From Clostridia bacterium (GTDB lineage Bacteria > Bacillota > Clostridia > Oscillospirales > CAG-272): a stretch of 26,208 nucleotides of DNA. Where the stretch lies: assembly GCA_900754175.1 (NCBI GenBank), contig CAAEBS010000010.1, positions 1 to 26,208 on the forward strand, read 5' to 3'. The stretch's first letter is position 1. The number at the start of each line of letters is the position of its first letter. This document shows positions 1 through 6,464 of the stretch, one piece after another. The notes under the pieces were generated by a model. That model did not search any database. It worked only from the letters and a program-made list of their open reading frames with translations, and had not been told where the DNA came from. Both the position numbers and the translations under genes were made by a program.

Positions 1-238
1 AAAATAACGCCAAAAGTCCAGCAAATCCAGCGCAAATTCTAACTTTCTTTGCCAAACTTCCCCTGCTGTGTCATCCTGAGCGGAGGGCGACAGCCCGGAG
101 TCGAACCCGGAGGGCGACCGTAGGTCGGGATCTCCTAACGTCGAACGCACAGACTAATCTGCCAACTTCCGCAACGGTAAAACAATCCGGCAACACTTAC
201 CCCTACCCCTTGCTTCAAAAGTCTTTTGAAAGGGGTCC
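1..238. other. Gene-free left end with repeat DNA
   Basis: I see no supportable coding region here. The stretch from about 70 to 138 resembles the 'tcatcctgagcgga' type of dispersed repeat that I recall from many gut Clostridia assemblies. It contains the 11-mer CGGAGGGCGAC twice (81-91 and 108-118, period 27) and the small palindrome CGACC-GTA-GGTCG (116-128). From 113 onward the sequence is shared, inverted, with the right end of the window. Positions 1-69 show nothing recognisable. Confidence 0.6.
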
Positions 239-270
239 GGGGAAAACTTTTCTCCAGAAAAGTTTTCCCC
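113..270 (+). repeat. Left copy of ~158-bp inverted dispersed repeat
   Basis: The reverse complement of 26051-26208 matches this stretch. Identical blocks are 113-137 and 146-183 (38 nt), and there is a near-identical block from about 205 to 270. A diverged linker lies at about 184-200. The gene-proximal end is a 15-bp-stem hairpin (239-270), followed outward by a second hairpin built on CAAAAGTCTTTTG. The copy begins 12 bp past the stop of the minus-strand GtrA gene. Its orientation relative to that gene is the same as that of the right copy relative to the uracil-DNA glycosylase gene. Confidence 0.85.
239..270 (-). terminator. Terminator-like hairpin 3' of GtrA gene
   Basis: A perfect 15-bp stem (GGGGAAAACTTTTCT and its complement) around a 2-nt centre lies 12 bp past the gtrA-family stop. 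No U-run follows on the minus strand, so it is not a textbook intrinsic terminator. It may act as a 3'-end stabiliser or as part of a dispersed repeat. Nearly the same hairpin occurs at 10446-10476 and 26051-26086. Confidence 0.55.
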
Positions 271-282
271 GCTACTCGCCAC

Positions 283-870
283 CTACTCCACCTTCTTCTT
301 TCTGAATACAACCAGCTTGCTGATAAAGTAATTGGAAATCACGATCACAACGGAGGAGACGATTTTAGCCCAGATGCGGGAATTGCACTCAAAGTTCATA
401 AATCCCAGCGGAATGACAAGCGGTTTGTAATGGAACACGTTGTCGAGAAGTGCAATTACGCCGAGGTTGATAATCACCTCCAGAAAATAAGTACCGAGCC
501 GGGAGCCGGAGAAGATGCCAAGCTGTCGGAAGGTTGCACGGATCCCCTTTTCCGCCGAGCGGAACACCCAGAATTTATTGGTGAAAAATGCAACCAGCAC
601 ACCCACGATCCATTGCGAGGTGCTTCCCAGAATATCCACAAACGCCGTGGGATTTCCTTCCTCGTCGTGCCAGATCACCGTTCCGAATTTCAGCGTCAGG
701 TAGCACGCCAGAAGCGATGCCACCGTGGTGATGATCCCGAAAAGAAAATATAATATGAATTCCTGATGCTTTCTGAAAAAAGACATCTGCTCTTTTTCAG
801 CCGCCGACGCCTCTTGCGTGGACACATGGCTGACCGGAGTAATATTACCCTTTTTTAATTTTTTCTGCAT
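283..870 (-). CDS. GtrA-family membrane protein
   Basis: A 195-aa protein of the GtrA family: small four-helix membrane proteins linked to cell-surface polysaccharide modification, where some members flip polyprenyl-linked sugars. Four hydrophobic segments are visible, at about residues 37-62, 85-105, 120-143 and 165-185. The family-typical pattern 'FFTNKFWVFRSAEKG' sits near residue 95, and a basic C-terminus ends in FRKKKVE. The start at 870 lies inside the 3' end of rarA (26-bp overlap), which implies coupled translation. A later Met at 786 (MSFFRKH) would give a 167-aa protein closer to the usual family length, and neither start has a strong Shine-Dalgarno. The substrate cannot be told from sequence, and no glycosyltransferase gene adjoins it in this window. 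Confidence 0.85.
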   Translation of the reverse strand: MQKKLKKGNITPVSHVSTQEASAAEKEQMSFFRKHQEFILYFLFGIITTVASLLACYLTLKFGTVIWHDEEGNPTAFVDILGSTSQWIVGVLVAFFTNKFWVFRSAEKGIRATFRQLGIFSGSRLGTYFLEVIINLGVIALLDNVFHYKPLVIPLGFMNFECNSRIWAKIVSSVVIVISNYFISKLVVFRKKKVE

Positions 871-2062
871 ATTGACGTGCCGCTTCTTCCATTTTGTTGT
901 CGCCGTAGCGGTAAAAAGTTCTGCCTTTCAGATCGTCTGGCAGATACTGTTGCTTTACGTAGTGTCCCGGATAGTCGTGTGGGTACTTGTAACCTCTGAA
1001 TAACGGGCTTTGCAGGTGGGTAGGTACATTTCTCCCCTCCCCCGCTTCAATCGCCTTGTTTGCCTCGTTGATCGCCTCATAGGCGGAATTGGATTTCGGA
1101 GATGTCGCCAACAGAACGGCGGCGTGTGCCAGTGGGATCTGCGCTTCCGGCATTCCCAGCTCCTTTGCCGATTCGCAACACGCACGGACTACCGCCGCCG
1201 CCATCGGATACGCAAGCCCGATGTCTTCGCTGGCAATGACCTGGAGACGCCGGCATACGCTGATCAGCTCTCCGAAGGACAACAGCTTTGCCAGATAAAA
1301 CACCGCCGCATCCGGATCGGAGCCACGAATAGACTTTTGCAGGCAGGAAAGCAGATCGTAATGCGTGTCCTCGTCAAAATTTCCGACCCCTACATGAAGC
1401 TGATCCAGAATATCCTGCGTCAGCTCCTCCTCCGCCATGTAATAAGCGTTTTCCAGTACACCCATGGCGTGCCGCACGTCTCCCGATGTGGAGCGTGCAA
1501 TGGCAGTTAGGACCTCGTCAGAAGCCTTTATATTGCGGTTTTCCCGTTCGTTCAGATAATCTACCGCACGCCGCAGGGCAACCGCACACGCCGCCGGTGC
1601 AACCGGCTTGAATTCAAACAGCGACGACCGGGAAATAATGGCGTTGTGAATGTAAAAATGCGGATTCTCCGTCGTCGAGGTAATCAGCGTTACCCGCCCG
1701 TCCTCTATGTATTCCAACAGCGCCTGCTGTTGCTTTTTGTTGAAATACTGAATTTCGTCGATGTATAAAAGGATTCCGCCTGCGGAAAACAGATTGTTTG
1801 TGCTGGTCAGAATGTCCTTGACGTCAGATAAGGTCGCCGTCGTGGCGTTCAGACGGTGAAAGACCATATCGGATTCCCGGGCAACGATTTCCGCCGCCGT
1901 GGTTTTTCCCGTTCCGGGAGGACCGAAAAAGATCATATTCGGAATTTTTCCTGCCGCCATCAGACGGCGGATCACGCCACGCTCTCCGAACAGGTGATCC
2001 TGCCCGACAATATCCTCAAAGCGTTTCGGGCGCAAAGCGTCCGCAAGTCTTGTAACTGTCAT
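845..2062 (-). CDS. rarA: Replication-associated recombination ATPase RarA (MgsA)
   Basis: A 405-aa AAA+ ATPase of the RarA/MgsA/WRNIP1 family, which acts at stalled replication forks and binds ssDNA-binding protein in the cytoplasm. The N-terminus ADALRPKRFEDIVGQDHLFG is the family signature. Walker A is GPPGTGKT at residues 47-54, Walker B is LLYIDEIQ near residue 100, and sensor 1 is TSTTENPHF. The C-terminal half holds the MgsA tetramerisation region, ending in the usual GYKYPHDYPGHYVKQQYLPDDL block. The length is slightly under that of E. coli RarA. An AAGGAG site lies about 10 nt before the ATG. The gene is 20 bp downstream of an unknown membrane-protein gene and overlaps the GtrA-family gene, so the three probably form one transcript. 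Confidence 0.95.
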   Translation of the reverse strand: MTVTRLADALRPKRFEDIVGQDHLFGERGVIRRLMAAGKIPNMIFFGPPGTGKTTAAEIVARESDMVFHRLNATTATLSDVKDILTSTNNLFSAGGILLYIDEIQYFNKKQQQALLEYIEDGRVTLITSTTENPHFYIHNAIISRSSLFEFKPVAPAACAVALRRAVDYLNERENRNIKASDEVLTAIARSTSGDVRHAMGVLENAYYMAEEELTQDILDQLHVGVGNFDEDTHYDLLSCLQKSIRGSDPDAAVFYLAKLLSFGELISVCRRLQVIASEDIGLAYPMAAAVVRACCESAKELGMPEAQIPLAHAAVLLATSPKSNSAYEAINEANKAIEAGEGRNVPTHLQSPLFRGYKYPHDYPGHYVKQQYLPDDLKGRTFYRYGDNKMEEAARQYAEKIKKG

Positions 2063-2082
2063 CCCGTTCGCTTCTCCTTGCT

Positions 2083-2772
2083 TCAGATTACGGTCTTGCT
2101 TCCGCCGAGGGAGCCGACAAAATCATCCAGAACCGTGAAAATGCCGGGAAGCGACACGATCAATACGACAAACGCTATCGCCATGATCACAACGAACAAA
2201 ATGGCACCCAGGAGAGTGGTTCCCTTTTTCTCAAACTTTATATCCGCCGTGTATTTCATGTCCTCCGGAATGTAAAAATGATGCTTCAGAGGATCCACGT
2301 GGAACGGCTCGGAGCGGAAACGGCGGAGAGAGCGGTCGGTTTTCCTTTGCTCCTCATAAGCAAGCCGCTTTTCTTCAATTTCCGCATTGTATATCTCTTC
2401 TTCCCGGCATTTCACGACCCGGCGCAGATTGGTACTGTGCCCGACCGCCGACCGGATAGCATACTTTTTATCGTATCCAAGCTCGGCAAGCGTTTTGGCG
2501 TTCTCTGCGCAGAGGACCTCGTCTGCAAGCAGTTTCCGCACGAAATTGCCCAGCACCCGCTTGTTGAACACCGTGGCAAACGCCGCAAGCGACAGCCCGA
2601 TGAAAAGCCCAAGCAGGATGTTTTTTATCATGATCATATCCCCGGTGTCCAGATTCAGATTGCCGTAGTATACGTCGTTCTGGTAGTATGTATTGTAAAA
2701 ATATTGCCACAGTTCCTGGATCAGGGGCATATCTTCTTCATTTGCGGCAAGACGGAACAAAAATGCAACCAT
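2083..2772 (-). CDS. Unknown two-helix membrane protein
   Basis: A 229-aa protein that I do not recognise. Its start is set by GGGAGG eight bases before the ATG at 2772. The longer open frame up to 2862 would run through the serS terminator and is rejected. Two transmembrane segments are visible, at about residues 48-68 (ILLGLFIGLSLAAFATVF) and 187-213 (TLLGAILFVVIMAIAFVVL). They are separated by about 120 polar residues rich in E, K and R, including REEEIYNAEIEEKRLAYEEQRK, which could be helical or coiled-coil. The opening 46 residues contain many aromatic and acidic residues. The gene lies between the serS terminator and rarA and is probably cotranscribed with rarA. No function can be assigned. 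Confidence 0.75.
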   Translation of the reverse strand: MVAFLFRLAANEEDMPLIQELWQYFYNTYYQNDVYYGNLNLDTGDMIMIKNILLGLFIGLSLAAFATVFNKRVLGNFVRKLLADEVLCAENAKTLAELGYDKKYAIRSAVGHSTNLRRVVKCREEEIYNAEIEEKRLAYEEQRKTDRSLRRFRSEPFHVDPLKHHFYIPEDMKYTADIKFEKKGTTLLGAILFVVIMAIAFVVLIVSLPGIFTVLDDFVGSLGGSKTVI

Positions 2773-2820
2773 CGCAGTACCTCCCGGATTTATTTTTAAA
2801 TTCCATATATTGGAAATAAA

Positions 2821-2852
2821 GCTGTTCCTCTCCCCTGTCGGAGAGGAACAGC
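2821..2852 (-). terminator. Intrinsic terminator of serS
   Basis: A perfect 13-bp stem, GCTGTTCCTCTCC with its complement, surrounds a 6-nt loop. It is followed on the minus strand by TTTATTTCC. It begins 18 bases past the serS stop, so it should end the parB-serS transcript before the downstream membrane-protein gene. Confidence 0.88.
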
Positions 2853-2869
2853 CAAAGCTCAAAGCGTAA

Positions 2870-4150
2870 TTATTTGCGGATCACGTCCACACCGACGAAC
2901 TTGCGGAGAACTTCGGGTACCACCACCGAACCGTCCTTCTGCTGATTCTGCTCAACCAGAGCGGGCAGGATGCGGCTGGTCGCCAGTCCGGAGCCGTTCA
3001 GGGTGTGCAGGAATTCGGTCTTTCCGTTTTCTCTTCTCACCCGCATCATGCCTCTCCGTGCCTGATAATCCCGGGCGTTTGAGACCGAGGAAACTTCCTT
3101 GTAGCCGTTCATCGAGGGAATGTTGATCTCGATATCGTAGGTGCGTGCCATGGAAGCGGAGCAGTCCTCAGCGGCAAGCTTGACCGTCCGGAAGTGGAAT
3201 CCAAGACCCTTGACCAGATTTTCTGCGTTTGCCACAAGCTCTGCAAAGGCTTCGTCACTCTTTTCCGGCAGGGTGTACTGCACCATTTCCACCTTGTTGA
3301 ACTGGTGACCCCGTACCATTCCCCGCTCGTCTGCACGGTAGCTTCCGGCTTCCCGGCGGAAACAGGGGGTGTAGCTGATATATTTTCTCGGCAGATCCGC
3401 TTCGGTCAGGATCTCATCCCGGTGAAGCGATACCAGAGCTGTTTCAGCGGTTGGCAACATAAAGCGCCGTCTCTCGTCCTCTGCCGTCTCCAGCCAGTAT
3501 ACGTCATCCTCAAATTTCGGGAACTGTCCGGCGGTCAGTCCGCACTCGTAGCCGAGCATATGCGGAACCAGAACCAGCTCAAATCCGTTTCCGAGGTGGG
3601 TGTCGATGAAGTAGTTGAGCAATGCCCATTCCAGCCGTGCGCCCATGCCACGGTAGATCCAGAAGCCGGCGCCCGAGAGTTTGGTTCCCCGCTTGTAGTC
3701 GATTAGACCAAGATCCGTGCAGAGATCCACGTGGTTTTTCGGCTCGAAATCGAATACCTTCGGCTCGCCGTAGTAAGAAAGCGGCTGATTGTTTTCCTTA
3801 CCGCCGGGGAGCAGATCGTCGTCCGGCAGGTTCGGAAGTCCGAGCATGATCGATGTGAACTGCGTTTCGACAAGCTTCAGGCGCTCGTCGATCTCTTTGG
3901 TTTTTGCGGAAAGCTGTTTCATTTCGGCGAAAATAGCCGAAACGTCCTTCCCTTCTTTCTTGTAGGCAGGGATCAGCTTGTTGTTTTTGTTCTGCTCTGC
4001 CTTGATAGCCTCGGTTTCGGCAATCAGGCTTCTTCTTTCAGCGTCCAGCGCCAGGATCTGTTCGATGTCCGCACGGGCGTCTTTTCCCTTTTTTGCAAGT
4101 CTTGCAATGACCTCTTCGGGTTTTTCTTTGATATAACGAATGTCCAGCAT
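2870..4150 (-). CDS. serS: Seryl-tRNA synthetase
   Basis: A 426-aa class II aminoacyl-tRNA synthetase that charges tRNA-Ser with serine in the cytoplasm. The N-terminus MLDIRYIKEKPEEV is typical, and residues of about 30-105 form the long antiparallel coiled-coil arm that grips the tRNA. The catalytic core shows the class II motifs: motif 2 around CFRREAGSYRADERG and HQFNKVEMV, a serine-pocket stretch with LPTAETALVSLH, and motif 3 around NGSGLATSRILPALVEQNQ. The length matches bacterial SerRS. A GAGGA site precedes the ATG. The gene lies 55 bp after parB with only a weak hairpin between, so it may be transcribed with the par genes. A strong terminator follows it. Confidence 0.97.
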   Translation of the reverse strand: MLDIRYIKEKPEEVIARLAKKGKDARADIEQILALDAERRSLIAETEAIKAEQNKNNKLIPAYKKEGKDVSAIFAEMKQLSAKTKEIDERLKLVETQFTSIMLGLPNLPDDDLLPGGKENNQPLSYYGEPKVFDFEPKNHVDLCTDLGLIDYKRGTKLSGAGFWIYRGMGARLEWALLNYFIDTHLGNGFELVLVPHMLGYECGLTAGQFPKFEDDVYWLETAEDERRRFMLPTAETALVSLHRDEILTEADLPRKYISYTPCFRREAGSYRADERGMVRGHQFNKVEMVQYTLPEKSDEAFAELVANAENLVKGLGFHFRTVKLAAEDCSASMARTYDIEINIPSMNGYKEVSSVSNARDYQARRGMMRVRRENGKTEFLHTLNGSGLATSRILPALVEQNQQKDGSVVVPEVLRKFVGVDVIRK

Positions 4151-4182
4151 ATTATTCCTCTTTCATGCGGTTATTGAATTTG

Positions 4183-4203
4183 AAACCGGAATCCTCCGGG
4201 TTT
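4183..4203 (-). terminator. Weak hairpin between parB and serS
   Basis: AAACC(C)GGA and TCCGGTTT can pair around a GGAT loop just past the parB stop. The stem is about 8 bp with one bulged base and is followed by CAAATT rather than a U-run. It may act as an mRNA 3'-end structure or a leaky terminator; full termination here is unlikely. Confidence 0.3.
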
Positions 4204-4205
4204 TT

Positions 4206-5090
4206 TCAGTCAAAAGTCTCGTCAAAAATTTTTTCGCCGCACAGGGCTTTCAGCAAAGCCTCCAGATCGGCGTCATCGTCGTAAGTCAGCTCCACCACTT
4301 TCTTGCGGGAGGAGCGGGAAATTCTCACCTTTCTGCCAAGAGACGACATGGCACGGCGCTCCAGTTCTTTCATCTGCGCTTTGATCTGCGGATGTACCTT
4401 GGGTTCTTCAGCGGCGCTTCCGAGGGCGTTGTAGCGCTTTACAGCGGCTTCGGTGTCCCGTACAGAAAGGTCTTTTTCCACGATCTGCGCCGCAAGGGGT
4501 GCCATCTGATCTTCATTGTCAAGCCCCAGCAATGCCCGGGCGTGTCCGGCGGAGATCTCGCCTGCCTTCAGCATTTCCAGCACTTCGTCGGGCAGATCCA
4601 GTAAACGGAGCATATTGGTAATGGCAGAACGGCTTTTTCCGACCTGTTTTGCCACCTGATCCTGCGTCAGACCGAAACGGTCGATCAGAGCACCGTAACC
4701 CATGGCTTCTTCTACCGGATTCAGGTCCTCACGCTGAATATTTTCGATCAGAGCGACCTGTGCCGCTTTCAGTTCGTCGCCGTCGAATACGACAGCCGGA
4801 ATTTCCGACAGCCCCGCCATTTTTGCCGCACGCCAACGTCTTTCGCCGGCGATGATCTCATAGGTCTCACCGTTTTTCCGGACGATGATCGGCTGGAGTA
4901 CGCCGTAGGTGCCGATAGAATCCGCCAGGGCTTCCAGCGCTTCCCTTTCAAAGGTCTTACGGGGCTGGTCGTGACGTGGCTCTACGTCGGCGATCCGCAG
5001 GATTTCGCCCGAGCCTTTCTTGGATTCGGGCATATTGTCTTCTAAAATATCGTAAAAGCCTCTGCCGAGACGGGAGGTTTTATTTGCCAT
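4206..5090 (-). CDS. parB: Chromosome partitioning protein ParB (Spo0J)
   Basis: A 294-aa ParB, the CTP-dependent clamp that loads at parS, spreads along DNA, recruits SMC and stimulates ParA. An N-terminal ParA-contact tail (MANKTSRLGRGFYDILEDN) precedes the ParB/sulfiredoxin-fold domain, which holds the CTP-binding motif GERRWRA (residues 82-88) and the ENIQREDLN motif (116-124). The helix-turn-helix lies at about 141-160 (LTQDQVAKQVGKSRSAITNM) and a C-terminal dimerisation region at about 240-290. The tail motif LGRGFYDIL departs from the usual LGRGLxxLL; the mini-protein upstream retains the standard form. GAGAGG precedes the ATG by nine bases. The gap to the upstream mini-gene is 142 bp and contains a hairpin. 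Confidence 0.96.
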   Translation of the reverse strand: MANKTSRLGRGFYDILEDNMPESKKGSGEILRIADVEPRHDQPRKTFEREALEALADSIGTYGVLQPIIVRKNGETYEIIAGERRWRAAKMAGLSEIPAVVFDGDELKAAQVALIENIQREDLNPVEEAMGYGALIDRFGLTQDQVAKQVGKSRSAITNMLRLLDLPDEVLEMLKAGEISAGHARALLGLDNEDQMAPLAAQIVEKDLSVRDTEAAVKRYNALGSAAEEPKVHPQIKAQMKELERRAMSSLGRKVRISRSSRKKVVELTYDDDADLEALLKALCGEKIFDETFD

Positions 5091-5197
5091 ATCTTAATCC
5101 TCTCACTTGTTTTTTCAGAATTTTATCTTGCAACGGTCCGATTCCGCTTCATCCACTGCGACATTTTTCGACCGCATGGATAAGAAACGGAATAACA

Positions 5198-5231
5198 GCT
5201 TGGGGCTGTCCTGAAAATCGACAGCCCGAGC
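5198..5231 (-). terminator. Hairpin between mini-parB and parB
   Basis: GCT.GGGCTGTC and GACAGCCC.AGC pair around a 9-nt loop, starting two bases past the stop of the 68-aa gene. No U-run follows on the minus strand. It could attenuate readthrough into parB or protect the upstream mRNA end, which would let parA plus the mini-gene be expressed above parB. On the plus strand it is followed by TTATTTTTG, but no plus-strand gene ends here. Confidence 0.45.
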
Positions 5232-5232
5232 C

Positions 5233-5439
5233 TTATTTTTGTCTGAAATTTGCTTTTACACTTTTGTTTTTCGGCAAAACCTTGCTTGCAGAGTTTGCCT
5301 TGTAGGGATCAAAAGCGGTCTTTTGCGGCTCGTTTGCTCCCTTTGCTACCACGGTTGGCTTGGACTGTCGCAGGCTGGGCGAATTGTCTTCCAGCAGTTC
5401 TCCCAATCCCCTGCCCAATCCGGATGGTTTGGTTGCCAT
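5233..5439 (-). CDS. 68-aa orphan ParB N-terminal-tail protein
   Basis: A 68-aa basic protein between parA and parB. Its first 21 residues (MATKPSGLGRGLGELLEDNSP) match the ParB tail of the next gene at 13 positions, including LGRG and LEDN. In Spo0J/ParB proteins this short tail contacts ParA and triggers ATP hydrolysis. The remaining 47 residues are low-complexity and rich in K, S, A and N (PYKANSASKVLPKNKSVKANF). There is no GERR CTP motif, HTH or dimerisation domain. Translation is well supported: GGAGG lies eight bases before the ATG, and the gene starts 19 bp after the parA stop in the same direction. I infer a free ParA activator or ParB competitor. The alternative is a decaying relic of a duplicated parB, although the frame is intact and the strong ribosome-binding site argues against that. 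Confidence 0.8.
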   Translation of the reverse strand: MATKPSGLGRGLGELLEDNSPSLRQSKPTVVAKGANEPQKTAFDPYKANSASKVLPKNKSVKANFRQK

Positions 5440-5458
5440 CGGAAAAACCTCCAGTTGA

Positions 5459-6220
5459 TCAGATTCGGGTCACAAGTTCCCGGGCGACTTCAAGATATTC
5501 CTTGGCGCCCTTGGAGTTTTTGTCGTGATAATGGACCGGCTTGCCAAATCCGGGGGCTTCGGTCAGCTTGACGTTCCGGGAAATTCGGGTTTCAAAGAGC
5601 TTGTCCTCGTAGTGCTTCTGAAGTTCTGCGATAACCTGCATCGAAAGCAGCAATCTGCCGTTGTACATGGTAATCAGAATACCGGTTACCGTCAGGTCGG
5701 GATTGTAGCTCTTTTTGATCCGGTTAATGGTGATCATCAGCTGGGAAAGTCCCTCCAGAGCGTAGAACTCGCATTGCATCGGCACGATAATTCCGTCGCT
5801 TGCGGTAAATGCGTTTCCGGTAAGCTGTCCGAGCGACGGCGGGCAGTCGATGAGTATGTAATCAAAGTCGTTTTTGATATCTGCCAGCGCATTTTTCATG
5901 CGGTATTCGCTTTCTTCAAAGTCGAGAAGATCGAATTCGGCACTGGCAAGCGCCGTATTTGTGGGAATGACCCACAGATTTTCATAAGGGGTTTCCAGAA
6001 TGACCTCTTTGGCACTCAGATTCCCGTTGAGCAACTCACGGGTGGTGGCTTTCAGCCCTTTTTTGGAAATGCCGACGCCGCTGGTGGTATTTCCCTGCGG
6101 GTCAAGGTCAATGATCAGTACTTTATGTCCCAGAATACCGAGCGCAGATGCCACGTTTACGCACGATGTGGTCTTCCCTACGCCGCCTTTCTGGTTTGCA
6201 AACGATATTATTTTTCCCAT
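5459..6220 (-). CDS. parA: Chromosome partitioning ATPase ParA (Soj)
   Basis: A 253-aa ParA/Soj ATPase. It forms ATP-dependent, DNA-binding dimers on the nucleoid and is cycled by ParB; in Bacillus it also affects DnaA. The deviant Walker A KGGVGKTT is at residues 11-18, with the signature lysine. The A' region follows as LIIDLDPQGNTTSG (about 34-47), and Walker B as YILIDCPPSLG near 120. The C-terminal EAPGFGKPVHYHDKNSKGAKEYLEVARE is standard for chromosomal Soj proteins. An AAAGGA site precedes the ATG. The gene has its own promoter (6324-6352) downstream of two parS sites, and is followed after 19 bp by the mini-parB gene and then parB. Confidence 0.96.
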   Translation of the reverse strand: MGKIISFANQKGGVGKTTSCVNVASALGILGHKVLIIDLDPQGNTTSGVGISKKGLKATTRELLNGNLSAKEVILETPYENLWVIPTNTALASAEFDLLDFEESEYRMKNALADIKNDFDYILIDCPPSLGQLTGNAFTASDGIIVPMQCEFYALEGLSQLMITINRIKKSYNPDLTVTGILITMYNGRLLLSMQVIAELQKHYEDKLFETRISRNVKLTEAPGFGKPVHYHDKNSKGAKEYLEVARELVTRI

Positions 6221-6323
6221 TTGGGCAATTTTCCTTTCTCATGGAGTCCGGACAAGTCAAAACAAACCGCACAGCTTGTCCTCGAAACAGTGCCGGAAAT
6301 CTCCGACTCTGCCTATGTAGTAT

Positions 6324-6352
6324 ATTATATCATATCTTTTGTGAAAATGCAA
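6324..6352 (-). promoter_or_regulatory. parA promoter
   Basis: On the minus strand, TTGCAT, a 17-bp spacer and TATAAT lie about 105 bp before the parA ATG. The nearest parS site ends 37 bp upstream of the -35 box, close enough for ParB or Noc spreading to repress it. The box quality is good. Confidence 0.75.
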
Positions 6353-6388
6353 GAGAAATCTTTAATATTTTCAAGGTTTTTTGACAAT

Positions 6389-6406
6389 ATGTTTCACGTG
6401 AAACAT
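6389..6406. promoter_or_regulatory. parS site (noc-parA gap, proximal)
   Basis: The 16-bp palindrome TGTTTCACGTGAAACA (6390-6405), flanked by A and T to make an 18-bp palindrome, is identical to the Bacillus parS consensus bound by ParB. It is one of two sites in the 244-bp gap between noc and parA. Confidence 0.95.
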
Positions 6407-6438
6407 GGCATCCGGGTTAAAATATTTTTGCTTTTCCT

Positions 6439-6464
6439 GATAATGTTTCACGTGAAACATTATC
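6439..6464. promoter_or_regulatory. parS site in 26-bp perfect palindrome
   Basis: The consensus TGTTTCACGTGAAACA (6444-6459) sits in the centre of a perfect 26-bp palindrome that abuts the noc stop codon at 6465. It lies 38 bp from the neighbouring parS at 6390-6405. The pair would form a dense ParB loading point just upstream of the parA promoter. Confidence 0.95.
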
